Under the pieces are notes generated by a model. That model did no database searches. It worked only from the letters and a program-made list of their open reading frames with translations, and was not told where the DNA came from. This document shows, piece after piece, positions 1-5,159 of a stretch of 5,991 nucleotides of DNA. A program made the position numbers and the translations under genes. Source of the stretch: SHYG01 sp041485445 (lineage in GTDB: Bacteria; Chloroflexota; Dehalococcoidia; Lucifugimonadales; UBA3495). The DNA is taken from positions 1 to 5,991 of the forward strand of contig JBGPJN010000182.1 of the NCBI GenBank assembly GCA_041485445.1. Reading direction: 5' to 3'. The stretch's first letter is position 1; the number at the start of each line of letters is the position of its first letter.

Positions 1-502
1 GCCACCCCAGCCTCTGGGGGTAGTTGGCGTCCTGGTAGTACACCTGCTGCTCTCTAGCCATGGACCGAAGTTGGCCCTGCAGGTCCAGGCGCAGGCGCAG
101 CGTGGCCAGTCCCCCTTGGCCGGGCGGGAAGCTCAGTTCCCGGTCCACCACCCGTAGCGGCACGAGGCGGTCGTTCACGGACAGGTTCAGCCCTCGCCGC
201 AGCTCCTCCGCCTTGTCGGCCAGATAGGCACTGTGCTCGGCGCCGCTGACCTGGCCATCCCGGTCCTGGTCAATGACCGCCATCTCCTGAAAGGTGGGAA
301 TCTCCGCCATGTCCACCACATACCGGACGTGGATGCCTGCCTCGCCCGGCTCAATGCGGCTGTAGCGGTTGATGGTGAAGTTCCCCAGGGGGTGGGCCGA
401 GGCCACCGGCGGGCGCCACGCCCCGGCAACGCCGGCGAGCACCAGCAGGGCCATCAGGGCGGCGAGGGTTCTAGGAAAGGATGAACGCCCGTGCAATCTC
501 AT
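1..502 (-). CDS. Exported N-terminal domain of a putative nickel/cobalt (RcnA/HoxN-like) transporter, 3' part beyond the window
   Basis: The frame is open from an ATG at 502-500 to the left edge, giving 167 residues with no stop. Residues 1-36 form a signal peptide: Arg-rich start, LAALMALLVLAGVAGA core and probable cleavage after VASA. The mature protein starts HPLGNFTINRYSRIE and continues with DMAEIPTFQEM at about 64-74. This opening is familiar from the extracytoplasmic N-terminal domain of bacterial nickel/cobalt permeases of the RcnA/NicO type, whose membrane helices would follow off-window. Residues 78-89 (DQDRDGQVSGAE) fit a 12-residue EF-hand Ca-binding loop, with Asp at 1, 3 and 5, Gly at 6 and Glu at 12. 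The start is well supported: it overlaps the upstream TPR gene stop by 4 bp (ATGA) and has a GGAGGT Shine-Dalgarno (512-517) 9 nt upstream. The transporter identity rests on N-terminal motif recall only; a stand-alone exported protein of this family is the alternative. Confidence 0.72.
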   Translation of the reverse strand, partial: MRLHGRSSFPRTLAALMALLVLAGVAGAWRPPVASAHPLGNFTINRYSRIEPGEAGIHVRYVVDMAEIPTFQEMAVIDQDRDGQVSGAEHSAYLADKAEELRRGLNLSVNDRLVPLRVVDRELSFPPGQGGLATLRLRLDLQGQLRSMAREQQVYYQDANYPQRLGW

Positions 503-1836
503 GGCGCCGCCACCTCCAGCCCCGCCAGGGTCTGCCGGGCCTGCTCCGCCCCCAGGACGGAGAAGCCGGGGTTCAAGGCCAGGGCGTGTTCCAGGTATTG
601 TCGCGCCTGGTCCTGCTGCCGCAGTCGGTGGAAGATCATGCCGGCGTGGTAGTACAGCATGGGGTCCTGGGTGCCCAGCTTCATGGCCGAGATCATGGCC
701 GCGGCCGCTTCTTCGGGGCGATGGTTCTTGTACAGGGTCCAGGCCAGAGCGTCGTAGCCGTAGATGTCCTGACGCACTTCAAGCTCCCGCTGGGCCAGGC
801 TGAGGGCTTCGGCCAGCTTGAGGTCGTGGTCGGCGTAGAAGAGGGCCAGCTCCCGGTTGTAGACCTGCCGGTTGATGGCCGCCAGCCGGGCAATGACCTC
901 CACGGTACCGTACTGGAGCTGGGCTTGCTCCTTAAGGCCGGCCCTGGCGTAGAGGTCCCCCAGGGCGGCCAGCGCGGCCGGCTGGGGCACGATGCCAATG
1001 GCCTGCTGATACAGACGGGTGGCTTCGTCGTACCGGCCCTGGGCGGCGCGCGCCTTGCCCAGGGCGGCCAGGGCCAGGTAATAATCGGGGAAGACCACCA
1101 GCGCGTCCTGATAGAGCTGGGCCGCCTGGTCGGCGCGCCCGGAGCTGAGGTAGAGGTCGCCCAGCTGCACGGTGGCCCAGGCGCTGCTTTCGGTCCCCGG
1201 AGGACCATCGGCCACTGCCAGCTCCATGGCTTCCATGGCGCCCGCCACGTCGCCCAGCAGCTTCCGGGCGTGGGAGACCCGGGCATAGGACTCCAGGTTG
1301 GGTTTCAGGTCAACCATGGTCTGGTAGCTGGCAATGGCCTCCGGGTACTGGCCCAGCTCCCCCTGGGCGTCGCCCAGCACTCCGTGGGCGCCGCCGAAGT
1401 CGGGGTCCACGGCCAGGGCGCGTTCCGCCCACTGGATCGCTTCGGCGAACCGGTGCTGCGCCAGCATCAGCGCGCCCATCAGGGTCATGGCCCTGGTGCT
1501 GCTGGGGCTAAGCTCCAGCGCCCGGCTCGCCGCCGCCTCCGCGCGGGCATGGTAGGCTAGGTCCCCGGTCTCTCGCGCCTGCTGAAGATACAGACCTCCC
1601 AGCTGCACGTAGATCTCCGGGTCGGCGGGCCTAAGCCGCAGCCTCTCCTGGGCCACGGCCACCTGGCGATGGGTGGTGGCCCGCACCGGGGCCGGGCCAC
1701 CGGTCAGGGGCAGGTCGCCGTCGCGGCGCGCCGAGGTCAGGAAGTTCACGCCGGCCAGAATCACCACCAGCGCCCCCAGGAGCGCCAGGCCGTGGGCAAG
1801 CCGGCGGAGGAGAGTGGGTCGCCCGGATGTATTCAT
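499..1836 (-). CDS. Membrane-anchored tetratricopeptide-repeat protein
   Basis: This 445-residue protein has a short basic N-terminus (RPTLLRRLAHG), one hydrophobic segment at about 17-33 (LALLGALVVILAGVNFL), a Pro/Gly/Thr linker, and then roughly nine to ten TPR units from about 57 to 440. Typical TPR A/B helix patterns are visible, such as AEAIQWAERALAVDPDFG, AAQLYQDALVVFPDYYLA and ARQYLEHALALNPGF. The positive-inside rule suggests the TPR solenoid lies outside the cytoplasmic membrane, as a scaffold for protein contacts; no catalytic motif is seen. A GTG at 1839 immediately precedes the ATG at 1836. The ATG is preferred because GAGGT (1843-1847) sits 6 nt from it but only 3 nt from the GTG. 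The stop overlaps the start of the transporter-like gene, implying translational coupling. Its position between DUF4331 and a putative metal transporter suggests a common envelope complex, which is inference. Confidence 0.9.
   Translation of the reverse strand: MNTSGRPTLLRRLAHGLALLGALVVILAGVNFLTSARRDGDLPLTGGPAPVRATTHRQVAVAQERLRLRPADPEIYVQLGGLYLQQARETGDLAYHARAEAAASRALELSPSSTRAMTLMGALMLAQHRFAEAIQWAERALAVDPDFGGAHGVLGDAQGELGQYPEAIASYQTMVDLKPNLESYARVSHARKLLGDVAGAMEAMELAVADGPPGTESSAWATVQLGDLYLSSGRADQAAQLYQDALVVFPDYYLALAALGKARAAQGRYDEATRLYQQAIGIVPQPAALAALGDLYARAGLKEQAQLQYGTVEVIARLAAINRQVYNRELALFYADHDLKLAEALSLAQRELEVRQDIYGYDALAWTLYKNHRPEEAAAAMISAMKLGTQDPMLYYHAGMIFHRLRQQDQARQYLEHALALNPGFSVLGAEQARQTLAGLEVAAP
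512..517 (-). promoter_or_regulatory. Ribosome binding site of the transporter-like gene, inside the TPR gene
   Basis: GGAGGT on the minus strand, 9 nt before the ATG at 502. It lies within the last codons of the TPR gene and supports the 4-bp overlapping start. Confidence 0.65.
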
Positions 1837-1842
1837 CACTTA

Positions 1843-1847
1843 ACCTC
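1843..1847 (-). promoter_or_regulatory. Ribosome binding site of the TPR gene
   Basis: GAGGT on the minus strand, 6 nt before the ATG at 1836. It decides between the adjacent GTG (1839) and ATG starts in favour of the ATG. Confidence 0.6.
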
Positions 1848-1877
1848 ACCGAAGTGGGACGGGATCGGGACGGAAGG

Positions 1878-1916
1878 GGCCACCGGCCCGGTCCGGGTCT
1901 GACCGGGCCGGTGGCC
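1878..1916 (-). terminator. Perfect 16-bp GC-rich stem-loop between DUF4331 and TPR genes (attenuator, processing signal or weak terminator)
   Basis: The arm GGCCACCGGCCCGGTC (1878-1893) is exactly complementary to GACCGGGCCGGTGGCC (1901-1916), with a 7-nt loop at 1894-1900. It begins 16 nt beyond the DUF4331 stop in the transcription direction and ends about 40 nt before the TPR start. Reading on the minus strand, the stem is followed by CCCTTCCGTCC rather than a run of T, so it is not a classical intrinsic terminator. It could partially terminate, or protect the 3' end of the DUF4331 message and so raise its level relative to the TPR and transporter genes. The structure is seen directly; the role is inferred. 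Confidence 0.6.
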
Positions 1917-1932
1917 TTGCCAGGTACACCGT

Positions 1933-3519
1933 TCAGTCAAGCAGGGAGGTGCGGCGCCGGCGAATCACCAGCACCGACCCCAAGGCCAGGCCGCCTACGA
2001 TCAGGCCCGAGCCCAGGGACGCGGCCACGATGGCGCTGCCGTGGTCGTGCTCGTGCTCGTAGCCCTGGTGGGGCGTCCCTAGATAGGGGAAGTGGTCCAG
2101 GTAGTCGACATCGTTGTGCTGGACACCGTCGGAGATGCCCAGGGACACGGGGCAGCTAATGGCGCCCAGCAGGTGCAGCACTGCGCCTGCCCCGGCCCGG
2201 GCGACGATATCCCCAACGTCGTCGCCCACGCGGCGGCCGTAGGGGAAGCCGGCGAAGTCGCCGCCGAAAGGTCCCAGGGGGCTAGGCGATGCGGCAGGAG
2301 GGATGTTGTAGTTTAGCCGCAGCATCTCGGCGGTCACCGGGCCGCCAGGGCGCTGGGTATCCTGGGTACCGGGAGTGCCCACGCCCAATGTGTCCGCGGG
2401 GATGCCCTTCAGCAGGATCAGGTCCAGGTCCACCCGCCCGGTGTCGGGGGTGCAGCCGGTGATGGTATTGAGCAGCGGGATGATGGCCGCTGGGCCCTGG
2501 GAAGTGCCGGGGTCTGTGATCAACGCGGGGAAGCCGTTCTTCACGTCGTCCTTGGGCTGGCTGGCGTTGAACAGGTCCTTCTTGGCCAGGGGCATCAGCA
2601 GCTCGTTGACCAGGGTGTTGCCCAGCCGGGACACCTGGACGTACTTGCCTGACTTGCCTTCGTCGGCATCGTCCTTGTCCGGCTTCCCCAGGACGGTCAC
2701 CTTGGGGCGGCTGGCCGAGGCCCAGACGCCAATGATGCCGTCGGTGTCGCCGGCCTCCATGAGACGGCTCTTGGGTATCTCCAGGGCAATGGTGTGGACG
2801 TTGAAGCCATTGAAGGTGTCCCTGGGGGTCCGGGCCGGGCCGGTCAGGCCGCCAAACAGGTCGAAGAAGGCCATCAGGTCAATATAGAACCCCTCGTCCC
2901 GGGGGCCCACAAAGACCTTCTTAGCGTTGGCGCCGGAGCCGACGGTGTGGATGGCCGCCTCCGCCAGGGCCTCGTAGGCGGGCGTGGACACCGGCCCCAC
3001 GTTGGCCGGCGCCACCCGTGCGTTCTCCAGCAGAAGGGTGGAGTGCCCCTTGCCCATCTTGCCCATGCGGAACTCGGTGAGGTCGTAGCTTTGCTGCACG
3101 TTCAGGTTGGCGTACTGGGAGGCCGGGTCGGCCGGGGATGGAGGCAGGCCGATGGGCGCGGTGTTGTAGAGGAAGGTGTTGCCGTTGATTACCTTGTTGT
3201 GGAACTCAAACCGGTACATCAGGTTGTCTTCCGCGTCCCCATCGGTGTCCACGTGGATCTCGTACCTGGCCCGGTCGGAGAACCGGTAGTGGGTGGGGCC
3301 GTTGCCCGGCTCCTCCATGGGGATGTAGTTGGCCATGAGGGTCACGTAATCCTCGCGGCCTGCCTGGGTGCTGACGAAGGCGTAAACGTCGGTGTTGTTC
3401 ACCGCGGGGTCCTCCGCGATCAAGGGGGCGTCGTTGTGGCTGGAGCCGCTGACGGTGACCAGGGATATTCCCGCCACCAGCAGGGCTGCGGCCGTGGCCG
3501 CCAACACTTTGGTAGGCAT
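1933..3519 (-). CDS. DUF4331 family secreted protein with C-terminal membrane anchor
   Basis: The protein has 528 residues. Residues 1-25 form a signal peptide (MPTKVLAATAAALLVAGISL...). The mature start SSHNDAP (26-32) with NNTDVYAF (41-48) and the late FPYGRRVGDDV (425-435) are hallmarks of DUF4331 (PF14224), a family of exported proteins of unknown function. Two cysteines (about 356 and 456) could form a disulfide. The C-terminus has a His/Glu/Asp-rich stretch HQGYEHEHDHG (484-494), a transmembrane helix (about 496-519), RRRR and a five-residue tail, so the bulk faces outward. The frame is open upstream to 3792, but that extension lacks a signal peptide and overlaps the divergent sigma gene. 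The ATG at 3519 has AGGAG (3527-3531) 7 nt upstream and a proper signal peptide. It is the first gene of the minus-strand operon and divergent from the sigma/anti-sigma pair, a plausible regulator. Family assignment is confident; biochemical function is unknown. Confidence 0.93.
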   Translation of the reverse strand: MPTKVLAATAAALLVAGISLVTVSGSSHNDAPLIAEDPAVNNTDVYAFVSTQAGREDYVTLMANYIPMEEPGNGPTHYRFSDRARYEIHVDTDGDAEDNLMYRFEFHNKVINGNTFLYNTAPIGLPPSPADPASQYANLNVQQSYDLTEFRMGKMGKGHSTLLLENARVAPANVGPVSTPAYEALAEAAIHTVGSGANAKKVFVGPRDEGFYIDLMAFFDLFGGLTGPARTPRDTFNGFNVHTIALEIPKSRLMEAGDTDGIIGVWASASRPKVTVLGKPDKDDADEGKSGKYVQVSRLGNTLVNELLMPLAKKDLFNASQPKDDVKNGFPALITDPGTSQGPAAIIPLLNTITGCTPDTGRVDLDLILLKGIPADTLGVGTPGTQDTQRPGGPVTAEMLRLNYNIPPAASPSPLGPFGGDFAGFPYGRRVGDDVGDIVARAGAGAVLHLLGAISCPVSLGISDGVQHNDVDYLDHFPYLGTPHQGYEHEHDHGSAIVAASLGSGLIVGGLALGSVLVIRRRRTSLLD

Positions 3520-3526
3520 TTCCTCT

Positions 3527-3531
3527 CTCCT
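3527..3531 (-). promoter_or_regulatory. Ribosome binding site of the DUF4331 gene
   Basis: AGGAG on the minus strand, 7 nt before the ATG at 3519. It fixes the start at the signal peptide and excludes the 91-residue upstream extension of the frame. Confidence 0.7.
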
Positions 3532-3545
3532 GATTAGATTCCCTT

Positions 3546-3556
3546 GGAATGATTCC
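3546..3556. repeat. 11-bp palindrome upstream of DUF4331
   Basis: GGAAT-G-ATTCC, an exact inverted repeat about 27 bp upstream of the DUF4331 ATG. It could be an operator or part of the 5' untranslated leader. Such short palindromes also occur by chance. Confidence 0.35.
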
Positions 3557-3625
3557 CATGCTCTCCGATGGTGTCCGATGCCGTTTTGCCCTTTGCCTGG
3601 TACACCTCCTTCTCCGCCAATGGTA

Positions 3626-3648
3626 GAATCCCCTGGCGGAATCCCTGG
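3626..3648. repeat. Tandem GAATCCC(C)TGG direct repeat
   Basis: GAATCCCCTGG (3626-3636) is followed by GAATCCCTGG (3639-3648), so two near-identical boxes are offset by 13 bp in the middle of the divergent region. They share the GGGATTC core with the nearby palindrome. This is a possible regulator binding site; chance is not excluded. Confidence 0.35.
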
Positions 3649-3765
3649 GCACGGTCCGGCCGAACCGCACCGTCGCTGATAAATGCGAACAACTCCGGCT
3701 TCTGGATCACTCCGAGGAAACGTCCTGGGGTGATCTGTAACAGGGTCGGATTCGTATTCCCAAGT

Positions 3766-3772
3766 AGGGGAG
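3766..3772 (+). promoter_or_regulatory. Ribosome binding site of the sigma factor gene
   Basis: AGGGGAG, 6 nt before the ATG at 3779. It supports that start for the sigma factor. Confidence 0.7.
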
Positions 3773-3778
3773 ACCCTC

Positions 3779-4348
3779 ATGGCGTTGGTCAATTCCAGCG
3801 ACGAAACTCTGGTTGAGGCCCTCCGGGGACGGAGCGTCGCCGCCCTGGAGGAGTTCTACGACCGGCACCATCGGGTGGCCCTGGCGGTGGCCTTCCGAGT
3901 GCTGGGAGATTCAAGCGCGGCCGAGGACGTGGTGCAGGAGGCGTATTTGGCCCTGTGGCGCCAGGCGGACCGGTTTGATGCGAATAAGGGCGGGGCCCGC
4001 ACCTGGTTTCTGAGCATCGTGCGGCACCGGGCCATTGACGTTACCCGGGGGAGGGCCTTCTCCCGGGAGCGGTTTTCCCTGGAGGAGTTGGACCTGGAGC
4101 CAGGTTACGAGGACGTAGAGCAGCGCGTGGCCCTCCGGTGGGAGGGAGGCCGGATCCGGCAGGCGTTGGCGGACCTGCCCCCGGAGCAGCGGGAAGTGGT
4201 TTTGCTGGCCTACTTTGGGGGCTACACCCACCAGGAGATTGCTCAACGCACCGGCGTGCCGCTGGGCACCGTCAAGGGCCGGGTTCGGCTGGCCATGGGC
4301 AAGCTGCGGGACAGCCTGGCTGACCTGGCCCAGGGTGGACCAAGCTAA
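3779..4348 (+). CDS. ECF-family RNA polymerase sigma factor (SigK-like group)
   Basis: This is a 189-residue, two-domain sigma factor of usual ECF length. Region 2 spans about 22-92, with EDVVQEAYLALWRQ (49-62) and TWFLSIVRHRAIDVTR (75-90) for core binding and -10 recognition. Region 4 spans about 127-180, with LPPEQREVVLLAYFGG and the helix-turn-helix HQEIAQRTGVPLGTVKGRVR (151-170) for -35 recognition. The linker is short, and there is no region 1.1 or 3. The protein contains no cysteine, so direct thiol sensing by the sigma factor itself is ruled out. AGGGGAG lies 6 nt upstream of the ATG. The next gene starts 1 nt after its stop and encodes an RskA-type anti-sigma factor, which supports the SigK-like grouping. 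It probably autoregulates its own operon and may drive the divergent DUF4331 operon; that is inference. Confidence 0.95.
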   Translation: MALVNSSDETLVEALRGRSVAALEEFYDRHHRVALAVAFRVLGDSSAAEDVVQEAYLALWRQADRFDANKGGARTWFLSIVRHRAIDVTRGRAFSRERFSLEELDLEPGYEDVEQRVALRWEGGRIRQALADLPPEQREVVLLAYFGGYTHQEIAQRTGVPLGTVKGRVRLAMGKLRDSLADLAQGGPS

Positions 4349-4349
4349 G

Positions 4350-5159
4350 ATGCTACCGTTCGATAGAAATATGGTCCATCTCACCGCTTCTCCGGACTTG
4401 GAGGAACTGGCGGCGATGTTCGCCTTGGCAGCGCTGCCTCACCCAGAGCGTGACGCCTATCGAAACCATCTGGCAGCGTGCACCATCTGCCGCCAATTGT
4501 CTGCCCAGTTCACCAGTGTGGCTGATGCCTTGCCCGATGCCCTGGACGAGGTCTCTGCGCCTCCCGGCCTCAAGCAACGCATTCTGGCACAGGCTGGGGC
4601 GGAGTTGGCGGCCCAGGCGAGGCCACTGCCCGCGGCGCCGCAAGCGACACCCCCGCGCCGGACCGGCTGGCGCTGGCGCGGCTGGCTGAACCCGGTGCCC
4701 GCCGCCCCGATCGCCATCGGGGTGCTGGCCGTGGCGGTGGCCGGCCTGGCGGTTTGGAACGTAAACCTTCAGGGTCGAATCAAGGCGCAGACACGGGTCC
4801 TGATCCAGCAGCAGCAGCTTTTGGGCGCGGTGGCGGCCGGCGGGGCGGTTTCCGCCCTGGCTGGCACGGATGCCGCGCCCGGCGCTCGCGGCAGCCTGGT
4901 GCAGGACCCTGCTGGGGGCCGGGCCTTCCTGCTGTTGACCCGCCTTCCCTCACTCTCCGATGACCGGGAGTTCCAGGTATGGCGGATCAAGGGCAGCCAG
5001 CCCGTGGGCGTGGGGACCTTTAGCCCCGCCGGCGGCGCGGAGCAACTAATCGTTTTGGGGGCCGACTTCGCCGGCGCCGACGCCATCGGCGTCAGCATCG
5101 AGCCGCGGGGGGGCAGCCCGGCGCCCACAGGCCCCATCGTGTTGCTAGGCACCTTTTGA
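4350..5159 (+). CDS. Transmembrane anti-sigma factor with RskA domain and HxxxCxxC zinc motif
   Basis: This 269-residue protein would bind and inhibit the sigma factor encoded 1 nt upstream. The cytoplasmic N-terminal part carries a zinc-binding anti-sigma motif, H40-x3-C44-x2-C47 (HLAACTIC), within a helical domain of about 15-82. A Pro/Arg-rich linker leads to a transmembrane helix at about 118-137, then a Gln-rich stretch and an extracytoplasmic RskA domain (PF10099) to the C-terminus. Recognisable there are FQVWRIKGSQPVGVGTF (208-224) and EPRGGSPAPTGPI (251-263). C44 and C47 are its only cysteines. The frame is open upstream to 4215 inside the sigma gene. The ATG at 4350 (TAAgATG with the sigma stop) is chosen because the homologous domain begins just after it; a second ATG at 4371 is possible. 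The Shine-Dalgarno is weak (GGTGG, 4334-4338), so translational coupling is likely. Regulated proteolysis of the membrane anchor is the usual release mechanism in this family. Confidence 0.92.
   Translation: MLPFDRNMVHLTASPDLEELAAMFALAALPHPERDAYRNHLAACTICRQLSAQFTSVADALPDALDEVSAPPGLKQRILAQAGAELAAQARPLPAAPQATPPRRTGWRWRGWLNPVPAAPIAIGVLAVAVAGLAVWNVNLQGRIKAQTRVLIQQQQLLGAVAAGGAVSALAGTDAAPGARGSLVQDPAGGRAFLLLTRLPSLSDDREFQVWRIKGSQPVGVGTFSPAGGAEQLIVLGADFAGADAIGVSIEPRGGSPAPTGPIVLLGTF

Larger units (their letters stand above)
3520..3778. promoter_or_regulatory. Divergent intergenic regulatory region between the DUF4331 operon and the sigma factor
   Basis: These 259 bp lie between two divergent starts and must hold promoters for both. 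It contains a palindrome GGAATGATTCC (3546-3556), a direct repeat TCCGATG (3564-3570 and 3574-3580, 10 bp apart), and a direct repeat GAATCCC(C)TGG (3626-3636 and 3639-3648, 13 bp apart). GGAAAC at 3716-3721 resembles an ECF -35 element, but no convincing -10 stands at the right distance, so no promoter is assigned. There is no credible gene in the interval. Confidence 0.55.

Noticed and set aside
481..1560. Long plus-strand open frame of 359 codons
   Set aside because: It is antisense to the TPR gene, whose repeat pattern and ribosome binding site are clear. Long shadow frames are expected in GC-rich DNA, and its Gly/Gln/Val-rich composition matches no family.
1856..1873. GGGACGG repeated twice at an 11-bp offset
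   Set aside because: It is short and G-rich in GC-rich DNA, likely chance. No CRISPR-like or longer tandem array is present anywhere in the window.
2794..3537. Plus-strand open frame of 247 codons
   Set aside because: It is antisense to the confidently assigned DUF4331 gene and has no recognisable motif or signal.
3716..3760. ECF promoter for the sigma gene with GGAAAC as the -35
   Set aside because: No plausible -10 element (CGT/GTC type) is seen 16-17 bp downstream. TGTAAC at 3736-3741 with CGTATT at 3753-3758 is also wrongly spaced.
3520..3792. N-terminal extension of the DUF4331 frame to an ATG at 3792, giving 619 residues
   Set aside because: The extra 91 residues precede a clear signal peptide and a good ribosome binding site, span the whole divergent intergenic region and overlap the sigma gene start.
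4215..4349. Upstream start for the anti-sigma gene at 4215
   Set aside because: It would overlap the sigma gene by 134 bp. The family-like sequence starts after 4350, where TAAgATG gives an ordinary coupled start.
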